The notes under the pieces: generated by a model
The model's database searches: none
Told to the model about the DNA's origin: nothing
The model's input: the letters and a program-made list of their open reading frames with translations, nothing else
Assembly: GCF_027595985.1 (NCBI RefSeq)
Contig: NC_073313.1
Coordinates: 80,189,994 to 80,253,993, forward strand
Direction: 5' to 3'
Length of the DNA: 64,000 nt
Origin: Sorex araneus
Lineage: Eukaryota > Chordata > Mammalia > Eulipotyphla > Soricidae
Position numbers and translations under genes: made by a program
In this document: positions 32,570 through 43,472 of the stretch, piece by piece
How the letters are laid out: each line of letters begins with the position of its first letter
Numbering within the stretch: position 1 is the stretch's first letter

Positions 32570-33417
32570 GGGATGATTGAATACCATGATTTTCATTTTT
32601 ACATTCTGCAAATGGTAGAGATTTATGCATACAACATTCTGATACCAGAACCACCACAGAAGTGTCTGTTTCTTTTCACCCTAGTCTCAGACTTTCCCCC
32701 TTCTCCTCTTCCGACACACTTCAGGTTCCTCACACCACTACCCCTGTCTTACTATCCTGGTAAGTTCTGTTCTGTAGAACAGGTCTTTTAGATTTTGATT
32801 TTGATGCTTTGGGACATTTGTTATTTTCATATTAATGATTTTTATGTTCCACATATGACAGAGTGAGCATTCTGAATGTGTCTCTTTCCTCTGCATGACT
32901 TAACTCAGCATGAAATCCCCTGATTCCATCCATGTTATTGCATATTGCATGATATCATTGTGCTGTAGTTTTCTATTGTGTACATGAACAACGGTTTCTT
33001 CATCCATTTATCTGTTTTTGGCCAGTTGGGTTGTTTCCAGATTTGGGTGAGTGTGCATAGTGTTGCAATTGAATATACGGAAAAGTCTTTCCTGAGTGGC
33101 AATTTTAGGGTCGTGGTCTAGATACTCAGAAGTGGGATTGCTTAGTCATTTGGAAGGTCAATTCTTAGTTTTTTTTAGAGAAGTGACGATATCATTTCAA
33201 GAAAGTTTGATCCAGTGGACATTCTCACCAGCAGTGAATTACGGTTCCTTTGCCAACACCTGTTTTCATTCTTTGTGATGTTTACACCCTTTGTTATGTT
33301 TATTCATAGATACTGGTACTTTGGACTCAGTGTGGTGTGGAGTTGCCTTTGTATTTATTTTTCTTTAAATTTATGGTTTGCTGATAGAATACCAGTGATT
33401 ATTGCGTATTTATTGTA
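32570..33417 (-). mobile_element. L1 3' part, left half of an interrupted copy
   Basis: Antisense L1: ATTTATGCATACAACATTCT, TCTATTGTGTACATGAACAA, TTGTTTCCAGATTTGGGTGA, TATTTATTGTATAACC. It continues at 34082 as antisense ORF2 (TATTGATTCATTGCTTCAAC to CTTGATAGGATACCCTGC, about 34480), so a single older L1 was split by the 33437-34062 insertion. Confidence 0.82.
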
Positions 33418-33436
33418 TAACCTGCTACTTTTCTGT

Positions 33437-34062
33437 TTTTAAATAATATTTTAATTTAGTCACCCTGAAATTACAAAGTTATTCATGATTGGGTTTCAGG
33501 CATACAATGTTTCAACACCACAACCTTCACCAGTGCTCATTTCCCTCCACCAATGCCTCCACCAACCCCAGTGTGTTGAAACACACTTCCCCCCTAAAAT
33601 ATAAGCTTTTGCAATAGAGTAATGTTGCTGATAGGGTTTCATACATACTTTACCACTTTCAGTACCATCACCACCTCCTCAAGGTTAAATGCTTCCGTGC
33701 ACTGTAGATATTGCTCCTCCCTGTCCTGTCCCACATCCTCTACAAGTGGCTTGTTTCCTACTGACTACTAGTTCTTCTGTTCTTTGTTTCCATTGTCTTT
33801 GGATAGTTTTTATTCCACCATTATGTCTCTTTGTTCCTTGATGCACTGTCCACAATAGAGAAATTGGAAACAACCCAAGTGTCAAAGAATAAATGACTGG
33901 ATAAAGAAAATATAAAAACTATAGAATATTACTCAGGCATAAGAAAAAATAAAGTCATGAAATTTTGCTGCTAGATGGAGGGACCTAAAGAGTACCATGA
34001 TAAGTGAAGGTAGTCAGAGGATAAGAGACTCACACAGAATGGTCTCTCTCATATGCAAGGTG
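33437..34062 (-). mobile_element. L1 insertion with 5' inversion (twin priming) and 19-bp TSD
   Basis: Flanked by a perfect 19-bp duplication, TAACCTGCTACTTTTCTGT, at 33418-33436 and 34063-34081. Positions 33437 to about 33845 are antisense L1 3'UTR (TTTAGTCACCCTGAAATTAC). Positions from about 33845 to 34062 are sense L1 (CACAATAGAGAAATTGGAAA, AAAACTATAGAATATTACTC). The switch of strand inside one duplicated target is the signature of twin priming. Confidence 0.93.
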
Positions 34063-34081
34063 TAACCTGCTACTTTTCTGT

Positions 34082-34480
34082 ATTGATTCATTGCTTCAAC
34101 GTGCTTTCAGTGCAGTCTTTAGTGTTTTCTGTGTATATGATCAAGTCACTGTGAATACTTGAAATTTTCAGTTCCAATATGAAATAATTTCATTTTTTTT
34201 CACCTGATATGTGGTAAGGGCTTCCAAAACTATATATAACAGTAGTGAGATGATGAACATCCTTTCCATGTGCTTAATCTCACATGGAAGGTTTTTAGCT
34301 ATTCACCTTTAAGTTGACCTTGGCTATAAATTTGTTTCATAGAACTGTTATTGTCTTCAAGAATGTTCCCTTTATCCTCTTTTGATGATGGCTTCTAATT
34401 ATAAATCATTGTTGAATCTTGTCAAAGGCTTTCTCTGCATCCATTAACCTGGCAATTGTAGTCTTGATAGGATACCCTGC
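34082..34480 (-). mobile_element. L1 ORF2, right half of the interrupted copy
   Basis: Antisense ORF2 reverse-transcriptase-region sequence resuming after the twin-primed insertion: ACATCCTTTCCATGTGCTTA, AAGGCTTTCTCTGCATCCAT. Confidence 0.78.
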
Positions 34481-34481
34481 G

Positions 34482-35150
34482 CACATACAAAGACACACAC
34501 AGCCAAAATCTAATGATACATCTTTTTCCAAAGCACATTGAAATTTCTAAAGAATAGTCATGTGTTGTGACACGATTGAGTGTCTATAAAATCAGGAATT
34601 GGTAAATCAATCATATCACGTAACTTTTCAGACCACAATGCTATGAAGACCACCATGGATGCTGAATGAAGATGCATTAAAAGCTCTACCATTTGAAAGC
34701 AGAACACTCTGTGCCACAAACATTGGGTCAAAGAGGAACTCAACGGGGATAGAGCAATAGTACAGCAGGTAGGGTGTTTATTTTGCGCCACTGCTAAACC
34801 AGGCTCACCCCCTGACACCCCATATAGTTTCCCAAGCCTGCTAGGAGTAATCCCTGTGCACAGAACCAAGAGTAAGCCCTGAGTATCACTGGTGTGGCCC
34901 AAAACACAAAAAGAGGCACTCACAGCAGAAAGAAAAAGATTTCTCAAAATGAGCATGATTTAAAAGTCAAACTATCTGAGACTATGTAACAGAAACAGAA
35001 TGAACGTGTAAGTGCTTAGCAATACAGGCTTCAACCAAGAATTAAGAAGCTCAATTCAATAACCTAACATCACATATTGAGAAAATTGGGGAATATGTGT
35101 CCCAAAGTAAGTGAAAAGGGTAAAATAATCAAAATTAGAAGAGAATTCAA
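34482..35150 (+). mobile_element. L1 ORF2 segment, sense, with old SOR
   Basis: TTCAGACCACAATGCTATGA corresponds to the SDH motif at the end of the L1 endonuclease, followed by AAGCAGAACACTCTGTGCCA. The copy is riddled with stops. A worn SOR SINE in the + orientation lies at 34741-34912 (GATAGAGCAATAGTACAGCA to CACTGGTGTGGCCC). Confidence 0.75.
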
Positions 35151-35159
35151 TGATACAAA

Positions 35160-36230
35160 GGAAAGAAAATGACCTAAAAATAAATGAAACCAGCCTTTTC
35201 TTTTGAGGATGTAGCAGTGGGGCAGGTGTAATGGCCAGAGATATGACAATCACATGTGGCCCTAATTCCAACTGTTGCAGGTACAGAAGAATCAGGCATC
35301 TGAAGCAACAACTGATACACCTGATATTTCCCCACTGACTCCTCCTCATGTCTCTTTTCTGGCTGTCATCTTTTGAGAACACCCTTGAAAGTCTTCCTTG
35401 CGGATCTTCTGGCTTTTTTCTTTATCATCTTGCCTATTTCATCAAATTTCAATACCCCATCTTCAAAACCCCAAAATTAGACAGCTGAGAACCATTATCT
35501 TTCCAGTAATCCAAGTCTGCATTTCTTATGTCATTGCCACCTGAAAACCGCTTCCAAAGAAGACTTGATCATTCATTCATTCCTCTCCCCCCATTTCTTT
35601 TCTGCTATAAAACATTTATGGCCAATTATTTATGGCATCTGTGCTACCAAACTTGTTCTTCTCACTAGCAATTTGAACTTCCTCTCTTAATACATTGGCT
35701 ATGGCACATGCACACCTGTCATAATTCTCATTCAACCTTCATTAGAACCTTGGAAGATCTTATACTCATTATTCTGTACCTTGGCTGCAGTAAACTTACT
35801 AAAATTTTGACTAAAATTTCCCAGTCGCCTTTGATGTGGTGATTTTGTTTTGAACGGTGGTCACATTGATGCACAGATATGAGAGCAAATTGGATGCTCT
35901 TATTTTGCCTTGAACTTTCATGAAATCCATTGCATGCAACTCAGGATACCTTGGTTTAGTTGCTCTCCTCCCCTTATCATTTTCCCCTTTGGAAGGCATA
36001 TAACACATTTATTTGTTATTACTCAGTACAAAAATTACCTTAAAACAATGGCAACTATAATCATCAGAAAATAAATAAATAAAAGTCAAATTGTGATCAT
36101 TAATTGTTATGTTTTTAACCTTTCTTCATGTATTAGAGACAACCATATGCACCATTAGTGAGTGGAATACTCAATGTCTCATAATATGAAGTTTCTCCTG
36201 TCCTTTATGAAAGCTGTTTTAATGCTTCTT
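35160..36230. other. Unassigned spacer
   Basis: No recognised gene. A minus-strand frame at 35056-35382 and a lysine/arginine-rich minus-strand run near 35380-35460 have no recognisable homology. 35680-35990 resembles 27960-28200 in scattered phrases, hinting at an old shared repeat. Confidence 0.45.
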
Positions 36231-36611
36231 GAAAAACTGTTTTAATGCTCCTAGCAAACCTGTGTATTTCCTAAGCTGTTGCCTGTCCATGAAGCTCTGT
36301 ATAGTTCTTCAAATCTGAATTATATCTAGCTGGATAGTGTATTTTTGGGGAAGTGTTCATTTCATTGAGTTTTTGTACTATATCCTTATATATTCTTCTG
36401 GCTTGTAGAGTCTCATTTGATGAATGTGCAGAACATGTTATGTACACTCCTTTGTATGCAACTTCCTTGTTTAATCTTGCTGTTTTTAATATGCTGTCTC
36501 TATCTTTGGATCTTATCATTTGGAGTATGATGTGTCTTGGAGTATCCCTAGTTGGGTCTATTTTCACTGGGAAAAATCAGGCCCCCTGGATCTATGTGCC
36601 TATAATACTCA
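36231..36611 (-). pseudogene. L1 ORF1 C-terminal part, left of RTE copy B
   Basis: Minus-strand translation gives KIDPTRDTPRHIILQMIRSK, then ARLNKEVAYKGVYIT and ETLQARRIYKDIVQKLNEMN with TSPKIHYPARY. This is the RRM-to-C-terminal domain of L1 ORF1p. The frame is continuous with residues at 39597-39670 (KKASIGLTELSI) once the RTE insertion is removed. Confidence 0.85.
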
Positions 36612-39587
36612 CTTGTTACTTGTATCACTTGTCATTCCATTGATCTTTGATTTGCTGGAGCGGGCGCCAGTAACATCTCCATTTGTCCCTGTCACGTACT
36701 AGTGTAGCCCAATGATATCTGCTCACTCCAGGAACAAGAAGAGCCTCAAATAATTCATTCAGGGTTTTGACAAAGAAGTCTGACCATCTTGTTGGTGGGC
36801 AGCCATGCAGTCTTTTTAAATCCCGTGGAATCCAGTCGGTAACAGCTCTAGTCCAGCGGTCGTCTCTGATTCGAATTATGTGTCCAGCCCATCTGATTTT
36901 TGACGCCTTGGCAAATGAGACAGCATTCCTGATTCTTGAACATCGACAGAGGTTGGAACTCCAGATTCCTTCTCTCACTTGAGTGAAACGTGATACTCCA
37001 AGCATAGATCTTCTGATTCCTCTTTGGGATAACGAATAGTGTTCTCATCCTGTTTTCATAGGGCCCAGGTTTCTGAGGCGTATGTTAGTGCGTGAAGAAT
37101 GTGGAGTTGAAAAGATGTGCCCGGAGCCGGAGGTTCTTCGTGCTCTTAACCACTTCTTCGATGCTCTTGAAGGTGTTCCACGCTGCTCTCTTCCTCCTGC
37201 GAAGTTCTGGCGCCAAGTCATTCCTCATGTTGAGTTCTCGACGCAGGTACACATAGCTGTTGCATTCGGAGATGTTCGTTCCATTGAGAGCAAATGGAAC
37301 GTAAGGGACTAGTTTGTTTTTTATAAACATCGTTTTGCTGAGATTCAGCTGCAGTCTGACCTTTCCTCACTCGCAGTCGAAGTCTACCAGTATTTGTGCT
37401 GCTTGGTGTTATCAGAACAATGTCATCAGCGAAGCGGAAGTGGTGTAGTTGCCAACCGTTTATCTTCACTCCCATTTCTTCCCATTCCAGTCCTTGCATG
37501 ATGTTCTCATGAGGGTGGCACTGAAGAGTCAGTGAAATGGTGTTGCCCTGCTGAACCCCTCTTTTTACGTTGATGATCACTTCCTTGTAGAATGGTGAGG
37601 TACTGGTGGTGAATCCGTAATACAGCTCATGGAGGATCTTGATGTACTAAGTTTGAATGCCCTATTTGGCTAGGGCTTCGATGACCACTTAAGTCTCAAA
37701 AGAATCGAAGGCCTTATTTAAATCGATGAACGTTAGACAGAGTGGCATCTTCAACTCTCGAGAAAATTTAATGAGTTTGGTCACTGTGTGGATATGTTCG
37801 ATGGTACTGAATCCTTTTCGGAACCCGGCTTGCTCACATGGTTGTCCTTCGTCTAGTGTTCTGCCTATTCTATTCAGGACAACTCGAATGAACAACTCGC
37901 AGTTGACAGATAATAGGCAGATTGGGCGATAGTTGCCGATGTCGTGGATGTCTCCCTTCTTGTACAACAGAATGGTCCTGCTGGTTTTCCATTGGGACAG
38001 AATCTTGTATTCTGACAGGTAGCATGTGAAGAGCTGAGCCAGTGTATTGACGAGTATTGGCGGCAGATTCTTCAGGTGTTCAGGTCTGACCTTGTCTGGA
38101 CCAGATGCTATACGTGTCTTTACCGAAGAAACGACGTATCCATCCTGCGGAATATGGTATGTGGGCAGGTGGACATGGCAGTTGAAGAGATCTGATAGAA
38201 GTCGTGAAAAATTCTCTCCATTGCCCTTCTGGAAGATGTGATAGATCCATCAGGATGTCAAAGTGCAGTCATCTTTGTCTTGTCATTGGTGAAGGACAAG
38301 CAAGCTTTGTGAATACTTTTCCCGGCTTCTGCTGCATCAGCCAACACTGCTGCTCTTCTCTCTTTGAGATCTTCCTTTATCGCTTCTCTGCATAGCTTTT
38401 CGAGCTTGGACGTTAGCTTGTGGTTGCTTGAGGCTCGTGCTAAACCACGTTGGCGAATGAGCTTGAGAATTGCCAAAGACAGGCATCTGTTTGTGGCTTT
38501 CCCACCCTCAGCATTTTTCGCGCAATCATGGTGCTGAATCTTCGATCATATTCCTCGTGGATGTTGTCAATGACGGCATCTTCCCACGTTGCCTCAATAG
38601 TGCCAAAGAGCTCCCAGTTGGTGGTCATTCTGGGAGTTCTCTTCTTAAACTTAAACTTTGCAGTCATTTCTCCCCACTCTGTGAAGTCGAATTTTGCACG
38701 AAGGAGATGGTGGTCCGATCCCGTTTGGAATTGTGGGACGACAGCGACATTGGTCAGGCAAAACCTTCAATTGAATATGATGTGGTCAATTTCTTTGTGG
38801 AATTGTTCACCGATAGACTCCCATATTCAACGTTTAGATTCGGCCTTCTAGAACTGTCAGTTACCATAGATGATCTTGGTCGACATGATGAACTAAGACA
38901 GTCTCTCACCCTGTTTGTTCCATTCTAGGCCACAGGACCCAATGTGGAGTTCTTCAGGTGACCTTCTCGGTCCTATCATGGCATTAAAATCATCTTGTAG
39001 AAGGTGTGGTCTTCTTGAAAGACCTTCTCCAGCTCCATGTAGACCTTCTCAATTTCTTCTTCATCGTAGTTGGATGTTGGTGCATAGACAGCGAAGATAG
39101 AAACTGCCGGCAGTGAGCCACATCTATTCAAGCATAATCATCTGATTTTGGTTGTTAGGCATTCGAATGAATCAATGCTCATGGCCAAGTTCATGTTGAC
39201 AAGAACACCGACACCACCGACGCCTCTGTTGTCGCATATTCCAAGGAACAGTTCTTCTCCAGTGTCGAAAATGGTGTGATGTGATGGATTCCTTCTTGTT
39301 TCACTCAGAACAATGACATCGTACTTGATCTTATGTGCTTGTACCATCAGGTATTCTATGGATGCTTCTGATGCCAGTGTACGTGCATTGAAAGTACAGT
39401 CATTTTGTCTTTCTTCGTTTTGGCAGTCTAGTTTGTCCCTGAGATTTTATCAGCCTCTCCTTGCTCATCCTTCTTAACGCCGCCATATTGGGGGCTCTCT
39501 TGGTGTCAGGCAAATGAGGCCTATTTTTGTTACTATTTTTGGCATATTGAATATGGCATGGGTAACTTGCCAGGCTCTGCCATGCAG
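36612..39587 (-). mobile_element. RTE-clade LINE copy B
   Basis: A 2.98-kb minus-strand insertion inside an L1 ORF1. It is bounded by a 9-bp duplication, TAATACTCA, at 36603-36611 and 39588-39596. The 3' end (minus strand) reads GGAGATGTTACTGGCGCCCG and finishes in GACAAGTGATACAAGTAAC, without poly(A). The 5' end starts CTGCATGGCAGAGCCTGGCA, the leader shared with RTE-N and the long SINE. It lies on one strand throughout and is close to full length. Confidence 0.92.
36625..39420 (-). pseudogene. RTE endonuclease/reverse transcriptase ORF remnant (copy B)
   Basis: Order on the minus strand: endonuclease start with MVQAHKIKYDVIVLSETRRN (39290-39350) and GVGVLVNMNLAMS; KKRTPRMTTNWELFGTI (about 38590-38650); YKKGDIHDIGNYRPICLLS (about 37900-37965); RT motif A LTFIDLNKAFDS (about 37700-37735); motif B RGVQQGNTISL (about 37530-37560); catalytic box FADDIVLI (about 37410-37440); IRWAGHII and DWIPRDLKRLHG near 36800-36900; and C-terminus RDKWRCYWRPLQQIKDQ. 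The catalytic FADD box is intact here, unlike in copy A, but frameshifts break the ORF. Confidence 0.9.
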
Positions 39588-39596
39588 TAATACTCA

Positions 39597-39670
39597 ATTC
39601 TGTAAGTCCTATGGATGCTTTTTTAGCTAGTGTTGTTTCATCATGTTTGCTTTTCCTAAGGGATTCCAAT
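39597..39670 (-). pseudogene. L1 ORF1 fragment, right of RTE copy B
   Basis: Minus-strand residues LRKSKHDETTLAKKASIGLT lead into the ORF1 segment at 36611 across the duplicated target. A short piece of the same host L1. Confidence 0.7.
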
Positions 39671-39671
39671 T

Positions 39672-40250
39672 ATTCTTTATTTTAATTGTATTGAATCACT
39701 GTGAGATAGTTACAAGCTTTCATGTTTGGGTTACAGTCACAAAATTATCAAAAACCCTCCCTCCACCAGTGCACATTCCTCACCACCAATATTGCCTCCA
39801 TGGCAGACAATAATCCCCATACTCTCTCTCTACTTTGGGGCACTATGACTTGCAACACAGACACTTAGAGTTCATCATGTTTGGTCCATTATCCACTTTC
39901 GGCACACATCTCCTATCCTGACTGATTCCTCCAGTCATCATTTTCTTAGTGATCCCTTCTCTATTCCATCTGCCTTCTCCCTTCCGCTCATGAAGCAGTC
40001 TTCCAGCTTTGGGGAAATCCTCCTGGCCCTTGTATCTACTGTCCTTGGGTGTCAACTTCATGTAATGTTATTCTATACTCCACAAATGAGTGCAGTCCTT
40101 CTATGTCTGTCCCTCTCTCTCTAACTCATTTCACTTAGCATGGTACTCTCCATGTCTATCCATTTATAAGCAAATTTCATGACTTAATCTCTCCTAACAG
40201 CTGTATGGCATTCCATTGTGTAGATGTACCAAAGTTTCTTTAACCAGTCC
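39672..40250 (-). mobile_element. L1 3'UTR of an internally deleted L1
   Basis: Antisense L1 3' terminus (TTGTATTGAATCACTGTGAG) through CCTCCATGGCAGACAATAAT and GCATTCCATTGTGTAGATGT. It stops at about 40247 and is followed directly by ORF1 sequence, so all of ORF2 is missing. Confidence 0.83.
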
Positions 40251-41000
40251 CAGTGATTCTTACATTGTTCCTCTTGACTTATCCCATAGTTCCTTGGTAT
40301 ACTGTTCATTAGTTTTCAGACTATTTTCCATTTTCTGTTGTTTTCTATCATTTCCTCCTCATCTTGGAGCTCCTCAATCTTTTATTCAACTTCTGTTATT
40401 CTGCTGCCCAGGGCTTCTATTGACGTTTTTAAAAAATATCACCTACCATGTCCTTCATTTCTTTCACTCTGACTAGTAATTTTTTCATTTTGACTCATGC
40501 TGTCTCATGCTTTTCTGACTCCTTGTGCTATCAGTTCTTTGAACTCATTGAATATCCTCATCACAGTGTCACTAAAAACACTATCTGAGGATTTACTGGT
40601 GTTTTTTTATGTCTTTGCTGATATAATTTTCACTCACTGAGCTTGGTGGATTTCTTGTTTCCCCCACTGGTTTTCTAGCTTTTTTTTTTTGCTTTTTTGT
40701 GGTCACACTCGGCGATGCTCAGGGGTTACTCCTGGCTCTGCACTCCAGAATTACTTCTGGCAGTGCTCGGAGGACCATATGGGATGCTGGGTATTGAACC
40801 CGGGCCAGCTGCGTGCAAGGCAAATGCCCTACCCGCTGTGCTATTGCTCCATCCCCTAATTTTCTAGCATTCTTGCTGTGCTGAAGTTAGTATTTGTACT
40901 TAACTCCCATGCAATATTCTGAGGGATTAAGCTAGAGATTAAGCTAGAAGACCTCTGTCTTCTCTGCCTGTCCTTGCAGATTTGCAGACAGAATAACTGA
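40251..41000 (-). mobile_element. L1 ORF1 start/5' region of the same element, with SOR inserted
   Basis: Minus-strand ORF1 coiled-coil-coding sequence (reverse of ATTGTTCCTCTTGACTTATC and CTTGGAGCTCCTCAATCTTT) continues into a leader near 40600-41000. A SOR SINE (- strand) fills 40680-40859 between 9-bp duplications, TTTTCTAGC, at 40671-40679 and 40860-40868. The ORF1 breakpoint is within about 25 bases of the one at 14083-14110. Confidence 0.78.
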
Positions 41001-41004
41001 GCAG

Positions 41005-41500
41005 CACAGAATTTATTGAGTAGAACTGTTGCAGGGTCACTTACACAGCGAGCTTACACCAGAGCTGTGGTGTGGACCTGTGATATGGTGCAGAACAGGT
41101 GTGGAGGCCACTGGGAACTACCCAGTAGGGAGGGACTGTGCCTCCCATGAGGAACAGGCCAAGTTTTATCAGCAGAAGCAAGCCTCACCTTGGACGGTGG
41201 AGCAGCAAGCAGAAGGTAAAAAAATATTTTTCTAAATACGTTTTGCATATCCGCTGTAAATCTTTCCACTATTTCTAAGTATTTACTGTTAGTTTGCTCA
41301 TTAAATTAACTCCAAAGTACTGTTCTTCTCATTGTGCTATTCAAGTAGCTTCTTAATACATGATGAAATATATTTTCTATTAAGGAGCATTGCTTTTCTA
41401 GATATCACCCTGCTGGAACTATGCCATGGGCATTACTATGCAGTCTATTACTCTGCAATCTATTCCTCTGCAGTAAAGTTTATTTTTATTTTCTGGAGTA
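41005..41500. other. Unassigned spacer
   Basis: No recognised gene or repeat. Frames up to 71 codons on both strands lack homology. Confidence 0.5.
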
Positions 41501-41504
41501 TGGG

Positions 41505-41668
41505 TAGGTGTTGAAGACCCTGTGGTGCTCAAGGATTACTCCTGACTCAGTACTCAGGGATCACTCTTGTTAAGCTCAGGGAACCATATTGAGTACAGGG
41601 GATGGAACCCAGGTTAGCCATGTTCAAGGCAAGGATAGTATCTGCTGAACTATGGCTCTAGTCCTGCA
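41505..41668 (-). mobile_element. SOR SINE, old
   Basis: CTGTGGTGCTCAAGGATTAC, GGAACCATATTGAGTACAGG and TGGCTCTAGTCCTG are in minus-strand SINE order, with many changes. Confidence 0.72.
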
Positions 41669-41965
41669 AAGAAGAGTCTTGTGTGAGTTTTAAGTGTAAA
41701 AATTATATAATTAATCCCTGTTCTCTGTTACACTAAATATTATGAGAATCATTTTTCAACTACCTTTAGAGTAAGTGGTTAATTGTTAGGGGGCTCTGTT
41801 AAAGAGGTGAGATGTGATTGTAATTGAAGGTGTTTATCTTGGAAGATTCTGGGAGCTTGGGAAAGAAGAGGTTCCAGCACTGAGCCAGTGGGAATAATAT
41901 TCAGTGGTCTAAAGGTAGCAAAATTGAATTTTCCACTTCTGTCACTAAAATCCCCTCTAAAGTTT

Positions 41966-42142
41966 AAATTTTTGTCTATTTTTTGTCCCAGTCCTGGCAG
42001 TGCTCAGAGACTACTTCTGGTCCTGTGCTAAGGGATCACTCCTGGTGTGTGTTGGGGGACCATATGGGGTACCAGGGATTGAACTTGGGTCTTCAAGGTG
42101 CAAAATTAGTGCTCCACCCACTGTACTGTCGCTCCAGCCCCA
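41966..42142 (-). mobile_element. SOR SINE, diverged
   Basis: CAGTCCTGGCAGTGCTCAGA, GGGGGACCATATGGGGTACC and TGTCGCTCCAGCCCC in minus-strand order. Confidence 0.82.
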
Positions 42143-42149
42143 AGTTTGC

Positions 42150-43440
42150 ATTCTTACCTGAGAATTGTTTTGATTGACATCAGGGTTTTGTGCTGAGATG
42201 CCTTGGGGAAAATTTCAACTGACTCCTCTCTCTACAAGTCCACTGTCAGACCTCTTTGAGTGTATAGTCAGCCCTCCTGACGTACATATTTGAGCCCCGT
42301 CTGTTCCTTTCTGGCGGAGTTGCCTGAACCACTGAAATAAGAATGCAGAAGCCCTTTGTGAATTCATTATCAGGCACCTCACAAAATTCTATCTGGTAAC
42401 ACTGACAAAGGCCTGAGAGCTTATGGATCAGTCGAAAGGATGTTTCCACAGGCATCCCAGAAAAAAAAGTTGCTATTCCAGTACTTTTCCATGTAGTTTT
42501 TAAGTTCCTACTTATATCCTGATCTTACTGATCTTTATTATATGTGAGAAGAATAAGCAACTTTTGCGGTGAATGTGAACCCAGATGTACATTTGCAGAG
42601 GGCATCTCTGAGGAAGATGATCTCCATCTATAAATTAACATCAATACATTAGAATAGATGAAATTACCCATGTGTTGGAACAAACAGTTCTCAAACTGGA
42701 TGAGGTTCACCACATGTAACTTGTGTGTCTGTCATGAATGGTAAGTACAAAAGGTCCTCCAGGGAGCAGATTACTGTGGGTTGTGAGACAGGATAAAGGT
42801 TCCAAAACACAGCAGATAAATGATATGAAACATGATTGAAGATGATAAAACAACAGAGTTACTTGTGAATGTAAGGTTAGTCAGTTCCAATTCCTAGTCT
42901 AATGCTTTACCTAAACTTACAGAATGGGACAGATTTTACTTGGGACCTAATTTTACTGACTAGAAATCTGAGACATAAAAAGTAATAATAGCAATTGATT
43001 GTACTAGTAAGGTGAGTTCAATGTGCATATCTCAAGATCATGTCATTTGGAAGCATCTTTCAAGGATATATATTAGGCTAGACCTAAGTCTTTTTGTGAA
43101 CATGACTTGAAGTGTAGATGGGACAAAAGTTCCAGCCTTGACCTGGTCCCTGATGCTGGTGGCTATACAGTGTGTCTCCTCTTCTCTATAGCAGCCATAT
43201 TGTCTCTGTGAGGAGAGGGTCAGCCACTTCTAGCACAGATAGGGGCTATACCAAATGATATGCAAGTGGCCACAAGACACTATGCCAGGGATTAAACCAC
43301 ATCTCATACACACTAACATAATGGACTAGCCATCTCCAAATCAGATTTTAAATGCTGCTGATTTGTTATGTTTATTCCAGAGCTTCTACATCTAATGCAA
43401 GATCTATTCTCCATTCCTCCAAAACTGTGACAGCAAGATT
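42150..43440. other. Unassigned sequence upstream of the kinase retrogene
   Basis: No recognised gene or transposon. It may include the retrogene's 5'UTR (its last part) and whatever promoter it uses. No TATA box, CpG island or clear target-site duplication is evident. Phrases near 42955-43080 resemble 25240-25420. Confidence 0.4.
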
Positions 43441-43472
43441 TCCATCCATCAGCTTTGTCTTCCTCCACCAAG

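Noticed and set aside
42959-42971. ACTAGAAATCTGA as the left target-site duplication of the kinase retrogene (versus ACTAGAAGCTGA at 45469)
   Set aside because: Two changes in a short motif and it would imply a 0.5-kb 5'UTR; not distinguishable from chance.
43455-43472. N-terminal extension of the kinase starting at TTG
   Set aside because: TTG is not a normal mammalian start; the ATG at 43473 matches the family start and has A at -3.
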